A stretch of DNA of 37,415 nucleotides, from assembly GCA_023146365.1 (NCBI GenBank), contig JAGLCE010000122.1, positions 1 to 37,415 of the forward strand, given 5' to 3'. The notes below the pieces were generated by a model. That model ran no database searches. It saw nothing but the letters and a program-made list of their open reading frames with translations, and was not told the DNA's origin. The stretch's first letter is position 1, and every line of letters begins with the position of its first letter. Both the position numbers and the translations under genes were made by a program. Below, piece after piece: positions 1 through 9,853 of this stretch. Source of the DNA: Endozoicomonadaceae bacterium. Lineage in GTDB: Bacteria > Pseudomonadota > Gammaproteobacteria > Pseudomonadales > Endozoicomonadaceae.

Positions 1-1107
1 GCCATTCAACATGTAAGTATTGGTCATACGCGGCATCGGCAGATGGGCATAGGATTCACGACGACCATTACCAGTCGAGACTCCTTTCATCAAGCGAGCA
101 TTCATCTTATCTTGCATGTAGCCCTTAAGAATACCGTTCTCAATCAATACGGTACTCTCGGAAGGTACGCCTTCATCATCCATATTCAAAGAACCACGAA
201 GGCCTGGCAATGTGCCGTCATCCACAATGGTACAGAGCGAAGAAGCGACTTGCTCGCCCATACGCCCAGAGAAAGCTGAGCTACCTTTGCGGTTAAAATC
301 ACCTTCCAGACCATGACCCACCGCTTCGTGCAGCAGTACACCGTTCCATCCAGCACCCAGCACCACCGGCATCATGCCTGCCGGTGCAGGTACAGCACTG
401 AGATTCACGATCGCTTGTCGAACCGCCTCTCGTGCGTAGTCACGCCAAAGTTCATTATCAATAAATCTCTGGTACGTACCACGTCCACCACCACCAAAGG
501 AACCCCGCTCCAAGCGCCCGTCCTCTTCGACAATAACACTAACGTTCAGACGAACCAATGGGCGAATATCGGCTGCCAAGGTTCCATCACTGGCCGCAAC
601 TAGAATCGTTTCATAGACAGCGGCCAGACTCACGGTCACCTGTTTGACCCGCGCATCCTCTTGACGTACCGCTTGGTCGACATTTTTTAGCAGCTCAACC
701 TTTTGATCTCGAGTTAAGGTATCCAGCGGATTGGTTTCACCATAAAGGCTGAGTGGATGACTTCGCTGCCAAGCCTGCACCGAGCGAGACTGCCCCTGGA
801 GGGCAATACTTTTTGACGCACCGGCTGCCGTTTCCAGGGCCGCCAGCTCGATATCATTGGCATAGGCAAACCCGGTTTTTTCACCACTCATGGAGCGCAC
901 GCCGACACCACGGTCGGCATTGAAACTACCCTCTTTGACGATGCTGTCTTCTAACACCCACCCTTCGTGCCGACTGCTCTGAAAATAGAGATCTGCTGCA
1001 TCAATCTGATGCCCCAGCATGCCGTGAAGGACCTGTTCAAGATGTTTATCTTCGAGGTTCGATGGCGCCAACAGGTGCTCTTTAGCGAGATTTAGAATAT
1101 CTGTCAT
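1..1107 (-). CDS. tldD: TldD metalloprotease subunit, C-terminus cut by window edge
   Basis: This open frame is read leftwards from ATG at 1107 and runs off position 1, giving 369 codons where the family is usually about 480. It carries the zinc motif HEAVGHGLEGD (HExxxH near residues 260-265), preceded by the conserved stretch GAGWNGVLLH. TldD pairs with PmbA/TldE to form a cytoplasmic metalloprotease that degrades unfolded peptides and, in E. coli, processes microcin B17 and CcdA. It is the last visible gene of the block after yhdP and a nitrilase-family gene, as in Pseudomonas. About 100 bp separate it from the nitrilase gene, so it may be co-transcribed. The catalytic part is intact; the missing part is only the C-terminal quarter beyond the window. 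Family assignment is firm. Confidence 0.95.
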   Translation of the reverse strand, partial: MTDILNLAKEHLLAPSNLEDKHLEQVLHGMLGHQIDAADLYFQSSRHEGWVLEDSIVKEGSFNADRGVGVRSMSGEKTGFAYANDIELAALETAAGASKSIALQGQSRSVQAWQRSHPLSLYGETNPLDTLTRDQKVELLKNVDQAVRQEDARVKQVTVSLAAVYETILVAASDGTLAADIRPLVRLNVSVIVEEDGRLERGSFGGGGRGTYQRFIDNELWRDYAREAVRQAIVNLSAVPAPAGMMPVVLGAGWNGVLLHEAVGHGLEGDFNRKGSSAFSGRMGEQVASSLCTIVDDGTLPGLRGSLNMDDEGVPSESTVLIENGILKGYMQDKMNARLMKGVSTGNGRRESYAHLPMPRMTNTYMLNG

Positions 1108-1204
1108 GAATATTTCTCTGGATTTTCCTGCTTATCTTATGGCTATGGTATGAGAGGCCGTGAACCTGTACAAGAGAAGTATGACGAATCAGACCTGTTT
1201 TCGC

Positions 1205-2023
1205 TCACAACCGACGGTGGGAAAGGCAAGGCATCTCTCTGCGGATCTCTTTCAACCGCACCAAATTAAGCTCTGCCATAATAATACTCGGAACCTTACC
1301 CGCTTTAGCGATGATATCACCCCATGGATCGATAATCATGGAGTGCCCCCAAGTTTCGCGTCCCTGACTGTGAACACCACACTGATTGGCCGCCAGGACA
1401 TAACATTGGTTTTCAATCGCTCGAGCTCGGAGCAATACCTCCCAATGAGCACTACCAGTTACCCAAGTAAACGCTGCTGGCAAGCTGAAAATTTCACTCC
1501 CTTGTGCCGACAATGCTCGAAACAGCTCGGGAAAACGTAAATCGTAGCAAACAGATAGCCCAACAGAACCTGCGGGAGTCTCTACCTGCTGGAGGGTATC
1601 ACCATACCGATAAACATCCGACTCACAATACACTCCTTTACCGTCGGCCACCGCCACATCAAAGAGATGGATCTTGTCATATCGTGCCTGCTCTCGACCC
1701 TGAGAATCAAATACAAAACAACTGGCCCAATGTCGTTCATCGAATACTGGGTTCTCATCATCCTCATAAAAAGGCGTTGTTCCGCCAATGATCCACACCC
1801 CCAACTGCCGAGCTTGCGCAGACAGAAATTGCTGAACCGTCGCAAAGCGCCTCTCTTCCAAACCCAGCGCTTTCAGATCACCTTCCAGACAGGAAAAGCA
1901 CTCTGGCAATACCACCAACACAGCACCATCATCGGCTGCCTGCACCAACCAGTGTTCAGCATCGCTTAGGTTCGTAGCGACGTCTGCGCCAGAGTTCATC
2001 TGAATAACCGCTACTTTTGCCAT
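1205..2023 (-). CDS. Carbon-nitrogen hydrolase (nitrilase superfamily, Nit/omega-amidase-like)
   Basis: A 272-residue protein with the full Glu-Lys-Cys nitrilase triad: E41 in LVVLPECFS, K117 in RYDKIHLFD and C159 in SVCYDLRFPE. Length and motifs fit the YbeM/Nit1/Nit2 branch, which hydrolyses small amides such as deaminated glutathione or omega-amides; the exact substrate cannot be read from sequence. It lies 14 bp after the stop of yhdP and upstream of tldD, the same neighbours as in Pseudomonas. It probably belongs to the rng-yhdP-nit-tldD transcription unit. The start ATG at 2023 gives the expected MAKVAVIQM N-terminus. Cytoplasmic, no signal peptide. Confidence 0.93.
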   Translation of the reverse strand: MAKVAVIQMNSGADVATNLSDAEHWLVQAADDGAVLVVLPECFSCLEGDLKALGLEERRFATVQQFLSAQARQLGVWIIGGTTPFYEDDENPVFDERHWASCFVFDSQGREQARYDKIHLFDVAVADGKGVYCESDVYRYGDTLQQVETPAGSVGLSVCYDLRFPELFRALSAQGSEIFSLPAAFTWVTGSAHWEVLLRARAIENQCYVLAANQCGVHSQGRETWGHSMIIDPWGDIIAKAGKVPSIIMAELNLVRLKEIRREMPCLSHRRL

Positions 2024-2037
2024 AACTTCTCAAACGA

Positions 2038-5000
2038 TCAATGTTTCTTCATTTTACCGGAAAACAGCTTATCCAACTTCACCTCGGGCTGGTCAAAAGG
2101 TCCTTTGATTTCGTAGTGGACACTGGCCAGATTTTTGATCTTCTGGCTTAACACTTTATCAAACAGATAGATTGCCCCAGCAATCTGAGGCTGCCCAAGC
2201 ATCAGACTGATCAACGGCAGATTTCCCGTGACAGGCAAGGTGACAACCAGTTCCAGGTTGAGCATCTTCTCCGATACGTCAAGATCACCCTCAAGCCTAA
2301 AGTGTGAAGAAGGGCCGGAAACATCAAGAGGTTCAACCAGTGTGATCAAACCTTCATCGAGAGTTATGACACCTTTAATTCGATCAAACGTGACACCAGA
2401 GCGAAACAGATCAGAGAAATCAAGCTGCAACCTGCGCGTAATTGCATCCGTATTCAGGATGCCGAACACTCGCAGCACACCGGTGTTCGAATCTGGAGAG
2501 ACGAAACGACCAGTTTTAAGATTAATACCCACCCGCCCCTTCATGTTTTTCACCTCAATGAGTGCTGGTGAACCGACCCAGGCGATATCGGTAGTAAACT
2601 GGGCTTTTTTCGTCGTAATTCGATTCGGATACCCCCAACCGATCATTACGTCTCGTAAATCATCGGCAAAAATGCTCCCTTGATAATGGGTATCGTGCTT
2701 ACCATCCTGGAGGTTCCAAGCCAGTGAACCATTCAGTGATAGCCCACCAAAGGTACCTTTGAGCTCTTGCAGAATAACACCCGTTGTCGTCTTCCGAGCC
2801 TGTAGATTCACGGTTCCAAACTTCCGAGTACCCATTCGAATATCCCGCACACTGATATCCATCACGGGAATATTGTGCGGATCCATGCCTGCCAAGAGAT
2901 CTTCATCCAGCGTCGTCGGCTCTGCATCCTGACGCTTCACCGTCTCCGGCTCTCTCTCCTGATTTTCCACACGCTTCTGCGCAGCTTTATTACGAGAAGG
3001 CAGCAGAGACTCAGGCAACACCAATTGTTCAATATCCAGCATCCATGGCGCCTTATCCGACAGTGTCATAGCCCCCGTTATCGTGGGTGATGTTAATCGG
3101 ATATGCGTACCTCGGGGATCACTGAGCACACTGAAACGGCCATTAGCCAAAGAGTAATCCTTAATACGAAACTGCTTTATCTCGAGATCATTGACACTAA
3201 CATCTTGCCAACCCATAGTGGTTCTATCGGTCATTTTTTTCGCAGGTTGCGTCGCGCTCTTTGGAGTGATGGAAGCACTGCTGGTCGATGCTGCATTGTA
3301 ACTCTCCCACCATTTATACCAAGGCATCATATCAAGGAACGGAAGAACACCGGCCACATGAACGCCTGCATCAGGAAGTTTTGGCTTACCTTGGCCAAAA
3401 TAGACGATGCCAGACTGAATGCGTTGACCATCCCAGCGCAACAGTGATGTGATATCCTTACCCAGTGTCGTTTTTATTGCCACCGATCCTTTTTCTGGTA
3501 TGATGGTCACATCCACCGTCAAGTTTTCAGACACTTTGGCCGTTTTCCCCAGAGGCGCCGGCAAGGGGATGGTAACCCCCTTTAGATCACTATTTACCCT
3601 CAACTGAACGGCACCCTCATGAGGCCTGATCAATTCAGCACGATAAGATGTCACACCCTGAATCCAAGGTGACCAATCCTGCCCAAATGACCTCTGAATA
3701 TTAGCGATATCAGCGCTACCTGACAGGCCGACCTTCACCGTATCGGCCTCCAGATCCGTATCGATATCCAGCTTGCTCAACTGGTCATACAACCGCAACT
3801 TAACATCGGTCGCATACAGACCTTTTGCTGTTGAGTAATGAATCTGTCCCGCTATATTTTGAAAATCAATGGCGGGATTCAACAGTGAAAAACGGGCATT
3901 ATCGGTCGTCGCCGTTACATTAATCTCCGTTTTATGACGAGCACTCAACGGCATATCCAATCCGAATTGAACATCAAGGTCGCCATCTATTGCCCAGTTG
4001 TCTGCCGCATGGTTGATCACATCAGCAATGGGCGTATTACGCAAAACCTTCATACCATCAGCCCCATCTACAGCCACCTGTGTCTGAATATTTAGTCGCG
4101 GAAAGTCAGCGCTTTTCAAGTCAGGTATCGACGCACTAAGCGACTTCACTTGGCTGTCATAGATACGTGCTCGGTGAGCTGTCACCTCGATCGAATCCTG
4201 CCCCACCAGCACCAGTCCATTAATATCCTTGAGCTCTGGCCAGTCTGGGCTGTACATCAATTCGCCGTCGGTGACATTGACATAAAGCCCCCAAGTCACA
4301 TCATTAGGGGCAGCAGTCGCAGTCAGCGGTCCATGCCAAATAAACGCGCCATCGTTGATAGCAGCTCCACGAATACTGTTTTTCAGCCACTGCATCAGGT
4401 CACCATACTTGCCAATCTTGACTGGCAGATATTTCTCGGTATAACTGGCATCTCCCTCGCTTATGCTCGCCTCAAGCCCCATGTTAACAGGCTCTCCATT
4501 ACGCGGAAGATTCAGACGCAAGCGAGCATTCATAGTCCCTTCATCAGCCACGACGTGCATCTGGTCAGTTCTCAGGCTATAAACGTCATCCGTCAAACGC
4601 CAGTACAACTGCCCAATGGCCTGTTGATACCGCCAGTCGTCATCAAATACATGATCCAGACCCAGCACGAAATCACGACTGTCCAGATCAAGCATCCCTT
4701 CCTTGGCCGTCATCCTCAACGTGCCAGAGACATTCTCAGCAGAGGGCGCTCTTCCCCAAGAGTCTACGGCAACATTATTCAGCACAGCCGCCAGATCAAA
4801 ATCAAACGTCTCCCTGTCTGGATATAACCGAAAAACCAGCTGGTCAAGCTCTCCTCTAGGGTTCAGCACCCTAAACAATTTATTGACAATACGGGGTAAA
4901 GTAACGGTGTCCAGCACCTGTTTAAGTGGCTGGAGAGAGACCGTATCGATGGTCATCGTCACCTGCCATTCTGGCAGTTTTCTAGACGAAAAATAGAGAT

Positions 5001-6045
5001 CACTGAGGGGATAAGGCGTTCCGCCAACGATCAATCGCCCCCCATCAAGCCAGACCTGCCAGCTTTTCTGATCGCCTTTTGCATACAACTGTGTACTGAA
5101 CTCGGTCAAAATAGGGAGTGTTCGATCACGCCAGTCAATATCCAGTATCGGGACACGCACATCACCACTGAGCTGCCACGCCTCCTTGTTCCACTCCACC
5201 TGGATCTCGGTAGCCATCCGAAACTGATTAAACTTGATACCAACATTTTGTTGAATAACCTCAGCAAATAACGGTAACCAAGGCTTTATATCCACTGATT
5301 TCGCTGTTAGGTTTCCTCGCAACTGAATATTCGGCCAACGCAGAAACTCCCCCTCTGCAATAACATTCAGATCTAACTGATCTCCCCCATCGGTCAACAG
5401 GCTACCGGAAAAATAGCGCTGGGCTTTCGGGCCATCGACGGTCAGGTGCTCAACCATCAGCCCTTCCCTGGCACCTTCATCATTGCTGATCTGTAGATAC
5501 ACATTTCGGAAATTAACGATCTCCTCATGCCTCAATATTTCCATCAGTTTTTTAACATCACGATTCGATGCGGTACTGGTCGTTTGCAAGGCGCTAGGCG
5601 AGGTCGAGGCGCGGTTGGTCACCGGCGAGGTGCTAGATATTGCGACAGGAAAACCCAGCACACCCCACTTGCCATCATTGAATGTCAGCCGGATCTTAGC
5701 GCCATCAATGGTAATGTTGCCAAATATTGGAGAAAGGGACCAAAGACTGGCCACTATATCAAGCTGAATAATCGCTGTATCAATTTCAACCGCCAACTTA
5801 TCCGGCTGTTCACGCTGATAAATGTGAAGACCTGTGACAACGATCGCTGGATTGTAGTTATGGATACGCTGCTTGGTAGACGTCAGTGTTACCTTAGTAT
5901 TCAGTGCGCTACCTAGGCGAACTTGAAACTCTTCCTTGGAAATCTCGATTTTTGGCCACAGCAAACGAACAGCACTGGTCAGCAATACCGTAACGACAAT
6001 GATGGCGACAAATGCCAGCCAGCCAGCCTTCACCAGTCTCTTCAT
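2038..6045 (-). CDS. yhdP: YhdP-family AsmA-like envelope protein (phospholipid transport)
   Basis: A very long protein of about 1335 residues. It has one N-terminal membrane anchor (about residues 8-30, hydrophobic after MKRLVKAGWLAF) followed by a large periplasmic beta-rich region, and a C-terminal AsmA-like segment with LVVTLPVTGNLPLISLMLGQ. This architecture and its place directly after rng identify YhdP (DUF3971/AsmA2), one of the AsmA-like proteins (with TamB and YdbH) thought to carry phospholipids to the outer membrane. The frame is open from TTG at 6057, 6 bp after the rng stop. ATG at 6045 gives a better match to the family N-terminus (positively charged residues then the anchor), so I chose it. 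The tight spacing implies translational coupling with rng. No frame damage is seen. Confidence 0.92.
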   Translation of the reverse strand: MKRLVKAGWLAFVAIIVVTVLLTSAVRLLWPKIEISKEEFQVRLGSALNTKVTLTSTKQRIHNYNPAIVVTGLHIYQREQPDKLAVEIDTAIIQLDIVASLWSLSPIFGNITIDGAKIRLTFNDGKWGVLGFPVAISSTSPVTNRASTSPSALQTTSTASNRDVKKLMEILRHEEIVNFRNVYLQISNDEGAREGLMVEHLTVDGPKAQRYFSGSLLTDGGDQLDLNVIAEGEFLRWPNIQLRGNLTAKSVDIKPWLPLFAEVIQQNVGIKFNQFRMATEIQVEWNKEAWQLSGDVRVPILDIDWRDRTLPILTEFSTQLYAKGDQKSWQVWLDGGRLIVGGTPYPLSDLYFSSRKLPEWQVTMTIDTVSLQPLKQVLDTVTLPRIVNKLFRVLNPRGELDQLVFRLYPDRETFDFDLAAVLNNVAVDSWGRAPSAENVSGTLRMTAKEGMLDLDSRDFVLGLDHVFDDDWRYQQAIGQLYWRLTDDVYSLRTDQMHVVADEGTMNARLRLNLPRNGEPVNMGLEASISEGDASYTEKYLPVKIGKYGDLMQWLKNSIRGAAINDGAFIWHGPLTATAAPNDVTWGLYVNVTDGELMYSPDWPELKDINGLVLVGQDSIEVTAHRARIYDSQVKSLSASIPDLKSADFPRLNIQTQVAVDGADGMKVLRNTPIADVINHAADNWAIDGDLDVQFGLDMPLSARHKTEINVTATTDNARFSLLNPAIDFQNIAGQIHYSTAKGLYATDVKLRLYDQLSKLDIDTDLEADTVKVGLSGSADIANIQRSFGQDWSPWIQGVTSYRAELIRPHEGAVQLRVNSDLKGVTIPLPAPLGKTAKVSENLTVDVTIIPEKGSVAIKTTLGKDITSLLRWDGQRIQSGIVYFGQGKPKLPDAGVHVAGVLPFLDMMPWYKWWESYNAASTSSASITPKSATQPAKKMTDRTTMGWQDVSVNDLEIKQFRIKDYSLANGRFSVLSDPRGTHIRLTSPTITGAMTLSDKAPWMLDIEQLVLPESLLPSRNKAAQKRVENQEREPETVKRQDAEPTTLDEDLLAGMDPHNIPVMDISVRDIRMGTRKFGTVNLQARKTTTGVILQELKGTFGGLSLNGSLAWNLQDGKHDTHYQGSIFADDLRDVMIGWGYPNRITTKKAQFTTDIAWVGSPALIEVKNMKGRVGINLKTGRFVSPDSNTGVLRVFGILNTDAITRRLQLDFSDLFRSGVTFDRIKGVITLDEGLITLVEPLDVSGPSSHFRLEGDLDVSEKMLNLELVVTLPVTGNLPLISLMLGQPQIAGAIYLFDKVLSQKIKNLASVHYEIKGPFDQPEVKLDKLFSGKMKKH

Positions 6046-6063
6046 AAATTCTACCAATGACCC

Positions 6064-7539
6064 TCAAACCAGTACGACATCAAACTGCTCCTGTGAGTAA
6101 CTGGGTTCAACCTGAAAACGGATAGTCTTGTTCAGAACACCTTCCAGTTCAGTCACATTACCGGACTCTTCATCCAACAACTGATTCACGACAGTTTCAG
6201 AGGCCAATACCAGATAGGCGTTATGTTCATACTTCTTGGCCTCACGCATGATCTCTCGGAATATTTCGCAGCAGACAGTCGTCGCCGTTTTCAGCCTTCC
6301 CCGGCCATTACAGGTCGGGCAGGTCTCACACAGCGTATGCTCAAGCGATTCTCGGGTGCGCTTACGCGTCATCTCAATCAATCCAAGCTCTGACACACCG
6401 AGAATGTTGATCTTGCCCTGCTCTCCATTCCGTTCAAAACCATTTTCCAGTGTACGCTGCACCTCGCGCTTATGCTCCACATCTTCCATATCAATGAAAT
6501 CGATGATGATGATTCCACCCAGATTGCGCAAACGAAGCTGCCGAGCAATCACCGCTGCAGCTTCCAGATTGGTTGTTAAAATGGTTTCCTCCAAATTGCG
6601 ATGACCCACAAATCCACCCGTATTAACATCAATGGTGGTCATCGCTTCGGTCTGTTCCAGAATCAGGTAACCACCGGATTTCAGCTGAACCTGTCGACCC
6701 ATCGCTCGGCTGATCTCATCTTCAACACCAAAAAAATCAAACAGGGGGCGTTCGCCAATATAGTATTCCACTCGATCTTCTAAATGAGGCACAATCTTTC
6801 GCACAAATTGACAGACTTTGTTATACGTATCCAGAGAGTCGATTCGAATCTTCTCGATACTCGGTTTAATAAAATCTCGTATCGTTCTGAGATGAAGCGG
6901 CAGGTCTTCATAAACACAGTCTGGCGCTCTCGATTCTCGAATCTGTTCTTCTACGGTCAGCCACAGACGATGCAGGAACTGCATATCCGCCAACAGCTCC
7001 TCCTCACCGACGCCTTCTGCCACTGTACGCAGAATGAAACCATACTTTTTATTGGGCTTCGTCTGCTCAATCAAATGTTCGAGCATCTCCTTGAGCCGGT
7101 CGCGCTCCTGGGGATCTTCAATACGGAGCGAGATACCCACATGCTCACTGTCTGGTATTAGCACAAGATAACGCGCCGGAATAGAGATATGTGTGGTTAA
7201 CCGAGGACCCTTGGTACCAAGAGATTCTTTGGTGACCTGCACCACCATGGACTGCCCTTCCTGGGCAAACTCAACAATATCCAGTGCAGTCACTGCTTCT
7301 TGACAATAATCCCGACTAGCTATCTCACGGACGTGAATAAAAGCGGCCTTATCCAAACCGATGTCGACAAAAGCTGCCTGCATGCCAGGTAGCACGCGCA
7401 CCACCTTGCCCTTGTAAATATTCCCGACAATACCACGACTGCAGCTACGCTCCAGATAGATCTCTTGCAAAACACCGTTTTCGACCACCGCCACACGGGA
7501 CTCCGCGGGCATGATATTCATGAGAACTTCTTCACTCAT
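6064..7539 (-). CDS. rng: Ribonuclease G
   Basis: Endoribonuclease of the RNase E/G family that matures the 5' end of 16S rRNA and takes part in mRNA decay. The N-terminus matches RNase G (NIMPAESRVAVVENGVLQE), followed by the S1 RNA-binding region (about residues 35-125). The two catalytic aspartates are in MTTIDVNTGG (about D304) and IIIIDFIDMED (about D347), and the zinc-link cysteines are in CETCPTCNGRG (about 404-410). At 491 residues it is close to the usual 489 and lacks the long C-terminal scaffold of RNase E. The frame is open from TTG at 7557, but ATG at 7539 aligns with known RNase G starts and has an AGGG upstream. It sits between maf and yhdP as in many gammaproteobacteria. Confidence 0.96.
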   Translation of the reverse strand: MSEEVLMNIMPAESRVAVVENGVLQEIYLERSCSRGIVGNIYKGKVVRVLPGMQAAFVDIGLDKAAFIHVREIASRDYCQEAVTALDIVEFAQEGQSMVVQVTKESLGTKGPRLTTHISIPARYLVLIPDSEHVGISLRIEDPQERDRLKEMLEHLIEQTKPNKKYGFILRTVAEGVGEEELLADMQFLHRLWLTVEEQIRESRAPDCVYEDLPLHLRTIRDFIKPSIEKIRIDSLDTYNKVCQFVRKIVPHLEDRVEYYIGERPLFDFFGVEDEISRAMGRQVQLKSGGYLILEQTEAMTTIDVNTGGFVGHRNLEETILTTNLEAAAVIARQLRLRNLGGIIIIDFIDMEDVEHKREVQRTLENGFERNGEQGKINILGVSELGLIEMTRKRTRESLEHTLCETCPTCNGRGRLKTATTVCCEIFREIMREAKKYEHNAYLVLASETVVNQLLDEESGNVTELEGVLNKTIRFQVEPSYSQEQFDVVLV

Positions 7540-7690
7540 CCCTTTAACATCCCTCAACCATATCGGATTTCAAGAGTCCGCATAGAACCTCTCTGTAGCG
7601 ATGTATCCAGTATTATTCTTTAATTTAGCAAGAGAGAATCACTAATAATTCATTACAGTCGCAGTATCTCTCCGCCTTTTCGATGAATGC

Positions 7691-7709
7691 ACTGAACAAT
7701 CGATTCAGT
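7691..7709 (-). other. Small hairpin after maf stop
   Basis: The inverted repeat ACTGAA-7 nt-TTCAGT lies two bases beyond the maf stop codon on the minus strand. There is no T-run after it, so it is not a convincing intrinsic terminator. It lies in the 172-bp gap between maf and rng and could be a processing or stabilising hairpin. Only the symmetry is directly visible. Confidence 0.3.
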
Positions 7710-7711
7710 CA

Positions 7712-8305
7712 TTATTGCCAGTAAGGCACGGCAAAATCATTCAAAAGATCAACCGTTTCCACGATGGGCAATCCGACTACACCAGAATAGCTTCCTTGAA
7801 GTTCTCGTACAAATACCGCGCCCAATCCCTGAATACCATAAGCACCTGCCTTGTCCTGCGGCTCACCAGTCTGCCAATAGCGTTCAATCTCTCTTTCCGA
7901 TAGCGTGTTAAACACCACTCGCGAGACACTAAGACGACTCGCCAGACGCTCCCCGTTAGTCACTGCCACCGCGGTCATTACTTGATGGGAGCGACCACTC
8001 AGCAAGCCCAACATTGTTGCGGCCCCTTCTTGATCTACGGGCTTACCCAAAATGTTACCATCCATCACAACGGACGTATCGGCCGCCAGTATCGGCAGCC
8101 GTTTCATCTCTCTCAGGCTCACAAACGCAGCACCTGCTGCCGCTTTCTCTCGAGCCATTCTGACCACATAGATTTCAGGGCTCTCCTTCGCTGCCGGTAC
8201 TTCGTCGATATCCCCTGCGATCACATTGAAACGCACCCCAATCTGATTCAGCAGCTCTCGCCGCCGAGGAGAGCGGGAAGCCAGATAAAGCGAAACAGCA
8301 CTCAC
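7712..8305 (-). CDS. maf: Maf-family nucleotide pyrophosphatase (YhdE type)
   Basis: A 197-residue Maf/HAM1-fold protein. The signature SRSPRRRELL occupies residues 10-19 and the metal-binding AADTSV region residues 75-80 (D76). The YhdE branch, always next to mreBCD and rng, hydrolyses dTTP, UTP and modified pyrimidine nucleotides to monophosphates, a house-cleaning role; septum inhibition has been reported for Maf proteins. Translation starts at GTG (8305) with AAGGTGG upstream. The gene follows mreD by 38 bp, so it is likely in the mre operon. Length is normal and no damage is seen. Confidence 0.95.
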   Translation of the reverse strand: MSAVSLYLASRSPRRRELLNQIGVRFNVIAGDIDEVPAAKESPEIYVVRMAREKAAAGAAFVSLREMKRLPILAADTSVVMDGNILGKPVDQEGAATMLGLLSGRSHQVMTAVAVTNGERLASRLSVSRVVFNTLSEREIERYWQTGEPQDKAGAYGIQGLGAVFVRELQGSYSGVVGLPIVETVDLLNDFAVPYWQ

Positions 8306-8343
8306 GGTAAACCACCTTAACGTTACGAAATATCAACGCTGGG

Positions 8344-8826
8344 TTATACAGCCCCAAACCGGCGTCCCAAACCCTGCATAAACAAGGAGAACCACGGCCA
8401 CAAAAGCGCACTGGTCACCGCCGGCAGTATATACATAAAAGAGGGCTGTATATGCGCTGTAGCACTATTGATCCAAAGGTAAATTAACTGGTAAAGCCCA
8501 ACCATTACCAGCACCATGAACGCTTGCTGCCAGAGGGGATAAAGTCGCAATCGGCGACACGATGTCTGGGTCACCATAGCCAAAATTAACATGGCGAAGG
8601 CGTTTTGCCCTAACACCACCCCAAGCATGACATCCATTATCAAACCGACACACCAGACAAAAAACATTCCGCAATACCGAGGCAACACCAATAGCCAGAA
8701 CATCACCACCATGGCCAGCCAGACAGGACGCGCCACCGCCATCCACGATGGCAGTGGCATAATGCTAAGATATGCAGCCAGAAACAGTGTCATCCATACC
8801 AGCCAGTGCCCATCTTTATTAACCAT
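8344..8826 (-). CDS. mreD: Rod shape-determining protein MreD
   Basis: A strongly hydrophobic 160-residue protein with about five membrane segments (beginning near residues 10, 35, 55, 75 and 100), as expected for MreD, the inner-membrane member of the MreBCD elongasome. Identification rests on topology, length and position directly after mreC, because the family is poorly conserved in sequence. The frame is open from GTG at 8829, but the next codon, ATG at 8826, sits 7 bp after an AAGGAG Shine-Dalgarno and is preferred. It is followed by maf, giving the usual mreB-mreC-mreD-maf order. Confidence 0.92.
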   Translation of the reverse strand: MVNKDGHWLVWMTLFLAAYLSIMPLPSWMAVARPVWLAMVVMFWLLVLPRYCGMFFVWCVGLIMDVMLGVVLGQNAFAMLILAMVTQTSCRRLRLYPLWQQAFMVLVMVGLYQLIYLWINSATAHIQPSFMYILPAVTSALLWPWFSLFMQGLGRRFGAV

Positions 8827-8861
8827 CACCTCTCTCCTTTAGGTGTATCCGTCTGTACTGC

Positions 8862-9773
8862 CTAGTCCGAGCCAGTCGATTTTGTAATAACCAACATCAC
8901 CAAACGTCCCTGATGAAGCTGGGCAACTGGCTTGGCAATAATGTGAGAAAACGGACGCCCGGTATCCCGAGCAACCTCTGTTACCATCGCCACGGGATAA
9001 CCGACTGGGTAGCGCTGTCCCATACCCGAACTCATCAGAAGATCGCCCTCCTTAATATCTGCCGTATCCGGAGCATGCAGAATTTCAAGGCTATCACTAT
9101 TTCCCGTCCCGCTGGCAATCACGCGATAGCCATTACGATTCACCTGAACAGGCATTCGGTGATTACTATCGGTGATCAATAACACTCGGCTGCTGAAAGG
9201 GCTCACCGAAATCACCTGCCCCATGACACCATAAGCGTCCAGCAACGGCTGTCCGACATAGACATCATTCAAGGAGCCTTTATTAATAATGATCTGTTGA
9301 AGCCGCGGATCAGGATCAATACCGATCAGCTCAGCCACAAGCACTCGCTCTTCAGTAATTCGGGAGGAGTTCAGCAGCTCCCTAAGACGAACATTCTGTG
9401 CCATCAGCGCTGCGTATTTCTGCAGCTTCTGCTCAAGGATCAAATTGCGGGCACTAAGACGGGCATTATCCTCAATCAGATCGGTATGGGAGGAGACAGT
9501 GTCATTGATAAGGAAAAACACACGGGCGGGCATGTCAGCCAGCCAATGAATGGGGGTCACAACCAGGCTCAGATAAGACCGAACCTGCTTCAGGTAATCA
9601 AAACGATGGTCAACAAACATTAAAAGCAAGGAGACCAGCGCTAGCAACGTAAAGCTCGCCCAAATTGATTGACTTTTTCGAAATATAGGATTGATGGAAG
9701 CTCCTGACCCGTCTAGTCGTTTTGGATAAATATCAAAGCAGTTGATATACGACGAAGCACGAACACATGGCAT
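8862..9773 (-). CDS. mreC: Rod shape-determining protein MreC
   Basis: A 303-residue protein with one N-terminal membrane helix (about residues 38-54, after SINPIFRKSQ), a periplasmic coiled coil (about 80-125, ARLSARNLILEQKLQKYAAL) and the C-terminal double beta-barrel typical of MreC (ELIGIDPDPRLQQIIINKG and following). It links the cytoplasmic MreB filament to the PBP2/RodA wall synthase. The start is uncertain: ATG at 9773 adds about 28 residues before the family-like NPIFRKS, and no good Shine-Dalgarno precedes it. No later ATG occurs before that motif, so 9773 is kept. The leader carries a hexanucleotide array 19 bp upstream of the start, which may affect translation. Confidence 0.94.
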   Translation of the reverse strand: MPCVRASSYINCFDIYPKRLDGSGASINPIFRKSQSIWASFTLLALVSLLLMFVDHRFDYLKQVRSYLSLVVTPIHWLADMPARVFFLINDTVSSHTDLIEDNARLSARNLILEQKLQKYAALMAQNVRLRELLNSSRITEERVLVAELIGIDPDPRLQQIIINKGSLNDVYVGQPLLDAYGVMGQVISVSPFSSRVLLITDSNHRMPVQVNRNGYRVIASGTGNSDSLEILHAPDTADIKEGDLLMSSGMGQRYPVGYPVAMVTEVARDTGRPFSHIIAKPVAQLHQGRLVMLVITKSTGSD

Positions 9774-9791
9774 TCACCGAAAACACCCATC

Positions 9792-9837
9792 TCAAGATCA
9801 AGATCAAGATCAAGATCAAGATCAAGATCAAGATCAA
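9792..9837. repeat. Hexanucleotide tandem array (CAAGAT)7.5 between mreB and mreC
   Basis: Seven perfect head-to-tail copies of CAAGAT plus a half copy fill most of the 80-bp gap between the mreB stop (9854) and the mreC start (9773). Because the unit is 6 bp, copy changes keep any reading frame and would act only by altering spacing or RNA structure. The plus-strand frame reads as a QD repeat but is not a credible gene. Such arrays are prone to replication slippage. Confidence 0.95.
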
Positions 9838-9853
9838 CTATCACTGAACGTTA

